Below, one piece after another: positions 1 to 6,832 of a stretch of DNA of 18,897 nt (positions are counted from its first letter, which is position 1; every line of letters starts with the position of its first letter). A program made the translations under genes and the position numbers. The DNA is from JACQNR01 sp049515175. GTDB taxonomy: Bacteria; Acidobacteriota; Terriglobia; UBA7540. The stretch is taken from the NCBI GenBank assembly GCA_049515175.1, contig JBEKUI010000062.1, forward strand, positions 1 to 18,897. The letters are read 5' to 3'. Under the pieces are notes generated by a model that saw nothing but the letters and a program-made list of their open reading frames with translations, was not told the DNA's origin and searched no databases.

Positions 1-1167
1 ACGAACCCAGGCTCGCTGATTGGCACAGCGGCTTACATGTCGCCCGAACAAGCACGAGGCGAAGCGCTCGATGCGCGCACGGACATTTTCAGTTTTGGTG
101 CGGTGCTCTACGAGATGGCCACGGGGCGGCAGGCATTTTCTGGCGCGACGCCAGCCGAGGTGCAAGAAGCGATCCGGACCCAACCGCCCGCCGCGGCTCG
201 AGAACTCAGTCCCGACCTGCCGTCGAAACTGGAAGAGATCATCAATAAGGCGCTGGAGAAAAACCGGGAGCTGCGTTATCAGCACGCCTCTGACATGCGC
301 GCCGACTTTCAGCGCCTGAAGCGTGACACGGAATCCGGGCGGGTAGGGGCGGGTCGCGTGCCCGCCCAAGGGCGCCCACGAGGTGCGCCCCTACGAAAAC
401 TCTGGAAGGCCCTTGTTCCCGCTGCCCTGATCCTTGTCGCTTCTGCCATCGGGGGAACGTTCTACTTCCGCTCGCGCCAGACCATGACCCGCCTGACCGG
501 CAAAGACACTATCGTCCTCTCCGATTTCATCAACAAGACCGGTGACAGCGTATTCGACGACACGCTGAAGCAGGGACTCTCGATACAACTTGAGCAATCA
601 CCCTTTCTCAACCTGCTTTCCGACCTCAAAGTGAATGAGACATTGAAGATGATGGGACGTCCCGCCGGTGACCGGTTGACGCCGGAGGTCACACGCGAGG
701 TCTGCCTGCGTACAAGCAGCAAGGCCATGGTGGCTGGCTCGATTGCGGGGCTGGGCACTCAGTACGTGATTGGTCTGAAGGCAGTGAACTGCAATACGGG
801 CGATGTGCTGGCGGAAGCGCAGAAGCAGGCGGCGGGCAAGGAAGCGGTGCTCAAGGCTCTGGATGCTGCGGCAGTTAGTTTGCGGAGCACCCTGGGAGAG
901 TCGCTCAGCTCGGTGCAGAAATACGCCACGCCGGTGGAGGAAGCAACCACACCATCCCTGGAGGCGCTGAAGAGCTACAGCCTAGGAATAAAGGCGGCCT
1001 TTGCCAAGGGGTACACATCGGGCCTGTCCTTCTTCAAGCGGGCGGTGAACCTTGATCCGAACTTTGCCATGCCCTATGTCTGGATGTCGCAAATCTACAG
1101 CAACCTCAACGAAGTGGGGCTGGCGGCCGAAAATGCACGCAAGGCCTACGACTGCGGGAGAAGGTAA
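1..1167 (+). CDS. Ser/Thr protein kinase with TPR/sensor region (5' partial, 3' frameshifted)
   Basis: Frame 1 is open from the first base, so the N-terminal kinase lobe lies outside the window. Residues 8-21 of the visible part read GTAAYMSPEQARGE, the activation-segment and P+1-loop signature of bacterial Hanks-type kinases. Next come the subdomain IX motif TDIFSFGAVLYEM and the terminal helix with NRELRYQHASDMRADF. A single membrane helix lies at about residues 138-156. After it, an extracytoplasmic region begins DTIVLSDFINKTGDSVFDDT, as in acidobacterial kinases that carry a TolB/FlgO-like sensor segment. A TPR (PNFAMPYVWMSQIYSNLNE) follows. The expected role is phosphorylation of cytoplasmic proteins in response to an envelope signal. 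The frame ends early at ARKAYDCGRR-stop. Shifting one base at 1152 restores LREKVSERERDAIEGNFYG, which joins the ORF at 1212, so this is one gene broken by a one-base deletion or a sequencing error. Confidence 0.88.
   Translation, partial: TNPGSLIGTAAYMSPEQARGEALDARTDIFSFGAVLYEMATGRQAFSGATPAEVQEAIRTQPPAAARELSPDLPSKLEEIINKALEKNRELRYQHASDMRADFQRLKRDTESGRVGAGRVPAQGRPRGAPLRKLWKALVPAALILVASAIGGTFYFRSRQTMTRLTGKDTIVLSDFINKTGDSVFDDTLKQGLSIQLEQSPFLNLLSDLKVNETLKMMGRPAGDRLTPEVTREVCLRTSSKAMVAGSIAGLGTQYVIGLKAVNCNTGDVLAEAQKQAAGKEAVLKALDAAAVSLRSTLGESLSSVQKYATPVEEATTPSLEALKSYSLGIKAAFAKGYTSGLSFFKRAVNLDPNFAMPYVWMSQIYSNLNEVGLAAENARKAYDCGRR
343..394. repeat. 52-bp imperfect palindrome inside the kinase gene
   Basis: Two 25-base arms flank a central AA. 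Both arms begin GTAGGGGCG when read inward on their own strand and end in GCCC. About 18 of 25 positions pair. The element starts exactly on a codon boundary and encodes roughly residues 115-132 (VGAGRVPAQGRPRGAPLR), a basic, Gly/Pro-rich stretch between the kinase terminal helix (DTESG) and the membrane helix. Similar GTAGGGGC...GCCCCTAC palindromes are, from memory, dispersed in genomes of Acidobacteriota and other environmental bacteria, so a mobile REP-like unit is the likely origin. No other full copy was seen in this window. Confidence 0.7.
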
Positions 1168-1211
1168 GCGAACGGGAGCGGGACGCTATCGAGGGAAATT
1201 TCTACGGATGT

Positions 1212-2321
1212 GTGACAGGAGAGTTAGAGAAGCAGGCGCAGACCTGCGAACTGGCTGAGCAGACCTACCCAAGAGACGCCAGGCCTCGAATGACACTCGG
1301 ATTGATTTCTGGGTTCCTGGGAAACTGGGGAAAGGCATTGGAGGAATTTCGAGAGGCGCGGCGCCTAGAACCAAATAATGGGACTAATTATAACAACCTC
1401 GGCATCACCTATACGGCCCTCAACCGACTGGATGAAGCGGAGGCGGTGTACAAGGATGCGCATGTGCGCAATCTGGAGAACGAGAGTCTGCCCCAGAGCC
1501 ACTACTGGTTGGCTTTTGTGAAGGGTGATGCGACGCAGATGGCGCAATTGGTCTCAGCCGCCATGGGAAAGCCGGGCGCGGAAGACCTGATGCTGGCCAC
1601 CCATGCGGACACAGAAGGTTGGTACGGCAAGCTGAAGAACGCGCACGACCTGACCGCGCGAGCAATGAAAGCCGCCCAGCGCAACGACGCCCAAGAGAGT
1701 GCCGCAGCCTATCAGGCGGCAGCAGCTCTGCGCGAGGTGGAATCGGGATATCGGGAGCAGGCGCGTGCCGAGGCCAACGCAGCGGTGAAGCTGGCCCCGA
1801 ACCGCGATGTGCGGGCGATAGCGGCATTGGCCCTGGCGCGGGCAGGCGATACGGGTGGGGCGGAGAAGTTGGCGGCTGAACTCGACAAGACCTTCCCTTT
1901 GTACACAGTGGTCCAGAGGTATTGGCTGCCCACGATCCGAGCCGGGGTTGCCCTGGCACGTCACGACCCCAATGGGGCAATCGAATTATTAAAGATCGTG
2001 AGTCCGGTCGAACTTGGCGAGCCTACGAACATCACTGTGTACCTCTGCCCTGTCTATGTTCGTGGGGAAGCCTATCTCATGCTCCACGACGGCAAGGCCG
2101 CGGCAGCAGAATTTCAGAAATTCATCGACCACCGAGGAGTGGTGATGAACTTTCCCTGGGGCGCCCTGGCCCGGCTGGGACTGGCGCGCGCTTACGCCAT
2201 GCAAGGGAACACGGCCAAAGCCCGCACCGCGTATCAGGATTTCCTTACCCTCTGGAAAGACGCCGACCCTGACATCCCCAACCTGAAGGAAGCCAAGACG
2301 GAGTGTGCGAAGTTGAAATAA
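1212..2321 (+). pseudogene. TPR-rich C-terminal part of the same kinase, displaced by frameshift
   Basis: This frame continues the kinase protein: the open reading can be read back without a stop to 1152, directly joining the TPR helix of the first fragment. It contains several TPR-like helix pairs, for example LGNWGKALEEFREARRLEPN, NLGITYTALNRLDEAEAVYK and LGLARAYAMQGNTAKARTAY. It ends FLTLWKDADPDIPNLKEAKT then ECAKLK, the usual C-terminus of this acidobacterial kinase/TPR family as I know it. The TPR superhelix would sit outside the cytoplasmic membrane, following the helix encoded near 410-468, and probably binds a protein partner. The GTG at 1212 is only an internal codon; no ribosome binding site justifies a separate gene. 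If the frameshift is an assembly error, the intact gene spans 1-2321. If real, this part is untranslated or produced only by recoding. Confidence 0.75.
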
Positions 2322-2324
2322 TCC

Positions 2325-2381
2325 CTGCGCTCCGATCCTCGCTTCCAGGACCTCCTGCGCCGCATGAATTTCCCGCCCTAA
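2325..2381 (+). other. Orphan C-terminal tail of a TPR protein, in frame after the stop
   Basis: Immediately after the TAA at 2319-2321, the same frame reads LRSDPRFQDLLRRMNFPP followed by TAA. That peptide is, from my knowledge of the family, the alternative C-terminus of acidobacterial kinase/TPR proteins. The annotated gene already ends with the other usual terminus (DPDIP...CAKLK). The 18 codons have no start of their own, so this looks like a fossil of a paralogue joined by recombination. Confidence 0.55.
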
Positions 2382-2391
2382 GAACAGTAAT

Positions 2392-2419
2392 GAGTGACAG
2401 GTGACGAGTGACGAGACGG
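2392..2419. repeat. Short array of seven-base units
   Basis: The bases divide into consecutive 7-mers GAGTGAC, AGGTGAC, GAGTGAC and the weaker GAGACGG. It lies between the convergent kinase and MFS genes. Its last part also forms the left arm of the hairpin at 2405-2442. Confidence 0.55.
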
Positions 2420-2442
2420 GGTCGCGCAGTTGTCGTCACTCG
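2405..2442. terminator. Hairpin between convergent genes, possible bidirectional terminator
   Basis: A perfect 10-base inverted repeat, CGAGTGACGA (2405-2414) and TCGTCACTCG (2433-2442), encloses an 18-base loop. The right arm overlaps the last codons of the MFS gene. There is no T-run on either side, so intrinsic termination is uncertain. Position between two converging genes is the main support. Confidence 0.4.
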
Positions 2443-3752
2443 CCCGAGTGGCTGAGCGACGTGGCACCATCACCTTGGCCGCGGCCGGTTTCGGGTGAGA
2501 TGCCCAGCCAGAGAATTGCGGCCAGTACGGAGATCGCGGCGGCGACGTAAAGGGCATTGGTCCATCCCCAGCGGGCGGCGAGGATGGGAGTGAGGGCGGG
2601 GGAGATGAACCCGCCGACGTTCGTCCCCATGTTCATCACGCCGCCGGCCGCGCCGGTGTTGGAGCCGGCGATCTCCATCATGGTGGCCCAGAACGGCCCC
2701 TCGACCGAGAGAACCAGCGCGGTGGCCAGTGTCAGGCACGCTACCGCCCCGTAGGCGTTGCGCGTTTGCGCGCCCACGGCCAGGAAGATTCCGGCGAAAG
2801 TGAGTCCGCCAAGGGGGACTGCCCGGCGTCCCCAGGCAAGTCCCAGCGGTCCCGCCACCAGATGGTCGGAGAGGATTCCTCCCAGCGGAATCGAGACGAT
2901 GCTGAGAATCCAGGGCAGGCTGCTGAACGCCGCCCCGCGCAGGAGATCGAAGTGGCGCTCTTCGACGAGGTATAGGTAAAACCAGAAAACGAAAATGTAG
3001 CCCACGTATCCTTGCAACGTATAGCTCGCCGTGAGCAAGACGAAGCGAAGGGATTTTAGCGGACTTCGGCTCGCCTCGGCACTGCGAACCTGTGCCGTCA
3101 CGGGGGTGCTCACCGGCTGACGGGCTGCGCCGTCGCTGGTGGGATCAAAAGGAGGCAAGCGAGACGCCTCAGGCTCCTGCACGCGCAGCCATGCCAGGGC
3201 GACCCCCAATGCGGGAAGAGCCGAGACCAGAATCGCCGCACGCCAGCCCCAGCGCATCATGACGGCCGAAAGGAGTGGCGGGGCGAGCGCCGATCCCAGG
3301 CCGACTCCGGCCAGGACGATGCCATTGGCGCGCCCCTGCTGCGCGGGAGGAATCCATCGCGCCACACCCTGCGCCGCCGCCGGGAAGGTGGGGGCTTCGC
3401 AGGCGCCCAGCACGCACCGCAACGCCAATAGAATGGCCAGCGTTGCGGTGCCGGTACGACCCAGCCATCCCCACCCCGCGGCGGCCGTCAAGCCGGTGGC
3501 CGCGGCCCAGGCAAACGCGGCGGCAGCGAGCACGCGGCGCGCTCCCCAGCGGTCAGCCAGCATCCCCGCCGGGATTTGAAGCAGCGCATAGCCCAGGATG
3601 AAAGCGCTGAAGACGCGCCCCAACTCGATCTGCGAAAGTCCCAAATCGGGCATGAGGAGCGCGCCGGCAACTGAAAGGTTGACTCGGCAGAGGTAGCTCG
3701 CGGTCGCCGTGGCGCAAAGCAGGATGACGAGATGCCAGGGACGCGACGTCAA
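2436..3752 (-). CDS. MFS transporter, ACS (anion:cation symporter)-like
   Basis: Predicted 438-residue inner-membrane permease with about 12 helices in two halves. The loop after helix 2 carries the MFS motif A, GMLADRWGARRVL (residues 63-75). A long hydrophilic linker separates the halves (EPEASRLPPFDPTSDGAARQ and on). The opening, YLCRVNLSVAGALLMPDLGL then RVFSAFILGYALLQIPAG, resembles ACS-family permeases for organic acids such as sugar acids or phthalate. Substrate unknown. The frame stays open upstream to 4166, but that part is the antisense-like shadow of the acetyltransferase gene. The preferred start is TTG at 3752-3750, which overlaps the acetyltransferase stop (TTGA) and follows an AGGCAGGA sequence, implying translational coupling. 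Third gene of the URO-D/GNAT/MFS set. Confidence 0.88.
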   Translation of the reverse strand: MTSRPWHLVILLCATATASYLCRVNLSVAGALLMPDLGLSQIELGRVFSAFILGYALLQIPAGMLADRWGARRVLAAAAFAWAAATGLTAAAGWGWLGRTGTATLAILLALRCVLGACEAPTFPAAAQGVARWIPPAQQGRANGIVLAGVGLGSALAPPLLSAVMMRWGWRAAILVSALPALGVALAWLRVQEPEASRLPPFDPTSDGAARQPVSTPVTAQVRSAEASRSPLKSLRFVLLTASYTLQGYVGYIFVFWFYLYLVEERHFDLLRGAAFSSLPWILSIVSIPLGGILSDHLVAGPLGLAWGRRAVPLGGLTFAGIFLAVGAQTRNAYGAVACLTLATALVLSVEGPFWATMMEIAGSNTGAAGGVMNMGTNVGGFISPALTPILAARWGWTNALYVAAAISVLAAILWLGISPETGRGQGDGATSLSHSGE

Positions 3753-4231
3753 TCCTGCCTCAGCCGTTTGTGCAGAATGATTTCCGAGGCGCCCGGCTTG
3801 ATGTAATCCTCCAGTTCGCCCACGGTGGCAAAACCGTGGCGCGCATAGAAGGCCTGGGCGCGGGTGTTGAAGGAGGACACACAGAGGAAAAGGTGGCGGG
3901 CATCTCTGCGAAAGAAGTCTTCCGCAAAGGCCAGCATCTGGGCGCCGATGCCCTGGCTGCGAAATCCTTCGGCGACCGCCAGCACGGTGATGTAAGGAGA
4001 ACTCGCCAGGCCGCGCCGGTGCATCAGCATGAAGCCGCAGGGTTCGCCGCCGCTGTGCGCGACGTAGAGCAAGTACTCGCGGTTCGCGCAGAAGGCGCGG
4101 CACTGCTCGAGGTTGCGCCCCAGGGTGATCCAGGGGTCGGTCGAGGCCATCACCTGCGCGCACCATTCGCGTTCGGCATCGGTCGCCGGGATGATGGAGA
4201 GGGGAACGGAGACTTGCGGGGCTTCGGGCAT
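3749..4231 (-). CDS. GNAT family N-acetyltransferase
   Basis: A 160-residue protein, a normal length for a single GNAT domain. The acetyl-CoA-binding motif A is clear: ITVLAVAEGFRSQGIGAQML, with the R/Q-x-x-G-x-G/A loop at residues 91-97. The following strand and helix, LFLCVSSFNTRAQAFYARHG then FATVGELEDYI, are the classic motif B region that ends in 'A..FY...GF'. It probably transfers acetyl from acetyl-CoA to an amine in the cytoplasm; the acceptor cannot be read from sequence. The ATG at 4231 gives the domain its N-terminal strand; an AAGGAG lies about 14 bases upstream, further than ideal. It begins 31 bases after the URO-D-like gene and overlaps the MFS start by three bases. Confidence 0.9.
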   Translation of the reverse strand: MPEAPQVSVPLSIIPATDAEREWCAQVMASTDPWITLGRNLEQCRAFCANREYLLYVAHSGGEPCGFMLMHRRGLASSPYITVLAVAEGFRSQGIGAQMLAFAEDFFRRDARHLFLCVSSFNTRAQAFYARHGFATVGELEDYIKPGASEIILHKRLRQD

Positions 4232-4262
4232 CGCGCTTGAATCCGCTCCTTCGCTCCGGCGT

Positions 4263-5537
4263 CTAACCTACCGGATAGCGTCCATATTCTTTCACCGTTT
4301 CGTACAGTGCCAGCAAGTTCTCCCGCGGCACTCGTGCCTGAACGTTGTGCGTGGTGTTGAAGACAAACCCGCCGCCCGGCCCGAAGGTGCGAATCCGCTG
4401 GCGGACCTCGGCCCGGACTTCCTCCGCGGCGCCGAAGGGCAGCGTCCACTGCGTGTCGACGCCGCCGCCCCAGAACGTGATGCGGTCGCCGTAAGTCTCC
4501 TTCAGTCGGCGCGGTTCCATCTCCGCCGCCGAGCACTGCACCGGATTGTGGATATCGAATCCCGCCTCGATGAAATGGGCGTAGAGGTTCCACACCGACC
4601 CGCAGGAGTGAATAAAGGTCTTCCACGGGGTGTTCTGGTGAATCCAGCCGTTGATGATCTTGTGGAAAGGCTGGAAGAGGTCCCGATAAGCCTTGGGAGA
4701 GATGAATGAGCCGTGCTGCGCGCCGAAGTCAGTGCCGGTGACGAACACCGCCGTGATGCGGTTGCCCACCGCCTGATAAATCTTCTGGAGGTTGGCGAGT
4801 CCGATCTCACACTGCCGCTCGAAGATTCTGTAGACGTAGTCGCGGCGGGAGACGGTGCTGACGTACCACTCCTCGACATCGCGAATTCCCTTGGGATGCT
4901 TCAGCCAGGGCGCGGGCACGAGGGCGATGTCACCGAAGGCCGTCCCCCCGAAGTTGCCGAGGATGGCTTTGTCGGTTTCCTCGTAGAGCCGTTTCGCCTC
5001 GCGCACGAAGTGAGCGAGGTCGGCATCAGAGACGGGGCCAAACTCCTCCAGGTTGTCTTCGGGGTTCAGTTTCGCTTCGTCGATGGGCTCTTGGCGCTTC
5101 AATGAATCGAAATAGAAACCGTCCTTGGGCATGCGCGCCGAGGGTGGAACCGACTTGTCGCCCTCGGGATACATCAGGAGCGAGCCGTCGGGCTCAACCT
5201 CCGTGTTGAACGCTTCCGGAACCAGCACTGGCGTGCCGTCGAACAGCCGCCACTCCTTCCAGCCCTGGTTCGGAAATCCGAACATGGTGCGCGGCCCGGG
5301 GAGCTGGATCACATCCACGCCCAGCGCTTCTTGCAGGTCGGGCGTGATCTCCCCCAGCATCTGGTAAGGCTCGACGACCTTGACCGGCGTGCCCGGCGGG
5401 TCCAGCCCCAGCGCCTGCCGCAGCAAATAGACGGAACTCACCTGCATCCCCGTGGTGGCGCTGCCACCCAGGTCGAGCGGGATACGGTCGGGTTCCTGAT
5501 GAGCCAATGCCTGGGCAACACGCTCACGTGAAGTCAT
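4263..5537 (-). CDS. URO-D superfamily protein (uroporphyrinogen decarboxylase-like, not HemE)
   Basis: A 424-residue cytoplasmic protein, longer than HemE (about 350). It opens TSRERVAQALAHQEPDRIPL, typical of URO-D-like methyltransferase-type proteins (the MtaA/CmuA side of the superfamily) rather than HemE, whose PVWxMRQAGRY signature is missing. The barrel core has FIHSCGSVWNLYAHFIEAGF, LKETYGDRITFWGGGVDTQ and GGGFVFNTTHNVQARVPREN. H310 and C312 in HSCG could bind zinc as in corrinoid methyltransferases, and H397 is a possible further ligand. No corrinoid protein is encoded nearby, so the substrate is unknown. The ATG at 5537 is favoured over an upstream in-frame start at 5603 because a strong AGGAGG (5545-5550) precedes it by 7-8 bases and homology starts there. 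First gene of a three-gene operon. Confidence 0.87.
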   Translation of the reverse strand: MTSRERVAQALAHQEPDRIPLDLGGSATTGMQVSSVYLLRQALGLDPPGTPVKVVEPYQMLGEITPDLQEALGVDVIQLPGPRTMFGFPNQGWKEWRLFDGTPVLVPEAFNTEVEPDGSLLMYPEGDKSVPPSARMPKDGFYFDSLKRQEPIDEAKLNPEDNLEEFGPVSDADLAHFVREAKRLYEETDKAILGNFGGTAFGDIALVPAPWLKHPKGIRDVEEWYVSTVSRRDYVYRIFERQCEIGLANLQKIYQAVGNRITAVFVTGTDFGAQHGSFISPKAYRDLFQPFHKIINGWIHQNTPWKTFIHSCGSVWNLYAHFIEAGFDIHNPVQCSAAEMEPRRLKETYGDRITFWGGGVDTQWTLPFGAAEEVRAEVRQRIRTFGPGGGFVFNTTHNVQARVPRENLLALYETVKEYGRYPVG

Positions 5538-5544
5538 GTTGTTT

Positions 5545-5550
5545 TCCTCC
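5545..5550 (-). promoter_or_regulatory. Shine-Dalgarno of the URO-D-like gene
   Basis: Minus-strand AGGAGG followed by an A-rich spacer before the ATG at 5537. It decides the start over the in-frame upstream codon at 5603. Confidence 0.8.
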
Positions 5551-5581
5551 TGCGAGGGGGAGCACAGTTCGGGCCGGACGG

Positions 5582-5610
5582 ATTGTAGCAAGGGACCCGC
5601 CACGGGGCAA
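5582..5610 (-). promoter_or_regulatory. Predicted sigma-70 promoter for the URO-D/GNAT/MFS operon
   Basis: On the minus strand TTGCCC (5610-5605) and TACAAT (5587-5582) are separated by 17 bases. The -10 is extended by TGC (TGCTACAAT). Transcription would start near 5575, leaving a leader of about 40 bases that carries the AGGAGG. Confidence 0.5.
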
Positions 5611-5811
5611 TGAGCTCAGCGAGAACAGATAGCCCTTCGCTTCCTGGGCTCCCGAGTGGACCAGCCCCGGGCATCCTGGGAGAAAAAATCTCTCATCCGG
5701 CGCCCGGCCTCTGCCGATAAAGGTGGGAAGGGTGGTTACCTTGCTCCGCGCATGAATTGGAAGTGTGCGCCGCGGGACCCTCATCCGAAGCGTGCTAGGA
5801 GGAACAATCTC

Positions 5812-6516
5812 GTGGGAACTGAGGGGTCAAGAAATCGGCGCTTGGTCACGGGAACGGCGCAGCTGGTTCATCCCCTGACCAGTTGCCAGAAAATGTTCAT
5901 GGTTTTGGCCTCGCACGTTGGTCCGAAAGGATGTCCATCTGATTCCGCGCGGTGTGCAGTCGCCGCATTGCTGGCGACACAATCGGAGTGGGGCCGGTTT
6001 AGCCGCACCTGGTCAGCGGAAGCCCTGCAAGAGACGTGTGAGGGTGGAGATCCGAACTTCGCGCATCGGAAAGCCCAACAGAAGGACCAGGGAAGGGCGC
6101 TTTTGGATCTCCTCCGGGAGAGCCGCATTGCCGCCATCGCTTGTGTCTCTGGAGAGGGTGTTCTTGATTTGGATACGGAAAGGAAGCAGACTCTGCCGGG
6201 GAATGCCAGCGATCCGGGCTTGCCTTGTTTTCAACATTGCCTGATGGAAGCTGTTCGACGGAGCGGCGGTCTCCCCGAGGGAGAGCGAGTCTGCTTCATT
6301 ATGGACTGGAACGATCCGCTCGCATCAACCGCCTTGTGGTGCCTGGAAGACCTCAAGAATCTCAGCCCCCAAGGGGTGAGCGAGCGGCTGGGGACGCTGG
6401 GGTTCGAGTCGCAGTCGAGCTTTCCTCCTCTGCAGGCGGCGGCGTGGTTGGCGCAAGAGTATGCCTGCTATGAGCAGCCCTCCCCGTCGGGGCTCGAAGC
6501 CGCAAGGTCGATCTAA
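5812..6516 (+). CDS. Unrecognised protein, weakly DUF3800-like
   Basis: 234 residues from a GTG at 5812, chosen because AGGAGG lies at 5797-5802 with a nine-base spacer; an ATG at 5893 in the same frame would begin at the likely first strand (MFMVLAS). I do not firmly recognise the family. The order of blocks recalls DUF3800 proteins: an N-terminal strand, a helix with W..F...W (SEWGRFSRTWSAEAL), a middle region ending VCFIMDWNDPLASTALWCLE, and a closing LQAAAWLAQEYACYE. DUF3800 proteins usually carry acidic residues in a D-[DE]-S motif and in LQxAD. Here these positions read HVGPKG and LQAAA, so any RNase H-like activity would be lost. It stands alone between a divergent operon and a sigma factor gene. 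No signal peptide or membrane segment. Confidence 0.55.
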   Translation: MGTEGSRNRRLVTGTAQLVHPLTSCQKMFMVLASHVGPKGCPSDSARCAVAALLATQSEWGRFSRTWSAEALQETCEGGDPNFAHRKAQQKDQGRALLDLLRESRIAAIACVSGEGVLDLDTERKQTLPGNASDPGLPCFQHCLMEAVRRSGGLPEGERVCFIMDWNDPLASTALWCLEDLKNLSPQGVSERLGTLGFESQSSFPPLQAAAWLAQEYACYEQPSPSGLEAARSI

Positions 6517-6570
6517 AGCCACTACGATTGCATATTGCGATTCTTGATCTTTCGTGCCGGACTGCATAAC

Positions 6571-6597
6571 GCGGGAGAGGTGCCTGCCTTCTCCCGC
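6571..6597 (+). terminator. Hairpin downstream of the DUF3800-like gene
   Basis: GCGGGAGA (6571-6578) and TCTCCCGC (6590-6597) are a perfect eight-base inverted repeat with an 11-base loop. It lies 55 bases after the stop. No strong T-run follows, so termination may be weak. Confidence 0.45.
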
Positions 6598-6832
6598 CTA
6601 TCCCTTGACTCCCAAGCCGATCTTTGTTACTCCCTGAAGAGTCCCCGACCACAGAGATCGACCCGCCGTTCGCGGACCTTCTCGAGACCTGCGGGCCACA
6701 AGACTCCGCAGGGGGATGGCGGCGCGCATATTTACTGAGTAGGAAGCAGTGTCAATTGGCCTGACGTTCATGTAAAATTCGGGGCACCAAGTGTGATAGT
6801 TTCCTTTGCCGTGAAAATAGGCCCGAGGGGCC
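6598..6832. other. Intergenic region upstream of the sigma factor gene
   Basis: Together with the preceding hairpin, about 316 bases separate the DUF3800-like stop from the sigma factor ATG. I find no convincing gene. AT-rich patches near 6755-6800 probably hold the promoter of the sigma/anti-sigma pair, but no -35/-10 pair has acceptable spacing. The sigma factor may read a non-sigma-70 promoter here. Confidence 0.4.

Noticed and set aside
3753..4166. N-terminal extension of the MFS protein by 138 residues
   Set aside because: The extension is hydrophilic, Arg/Pro/His-rich, and is another frame of the acetyltransferase gene. The TTG at 3752 coupled to that gene's stop fits better.
5538..5603. 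Upstream start of the URO-D-like protein
   Set aside because: A strong AGGAGG sits just ahead of the ATG at 5537 and family similarity begins there.
5538..5811. Small gene or RNA in the divergent region
   Set aside because: Apart from the operon promoter and the SD elements I see no start with a ribosome binding site, no tRNA-like fold and no repeat.
6756..6778. TTGGCC and TAAAAT as a promoter of the sigma factor gene
   Set aside because: Only 11 bases separate the two hexamers, too few for sigma-70.
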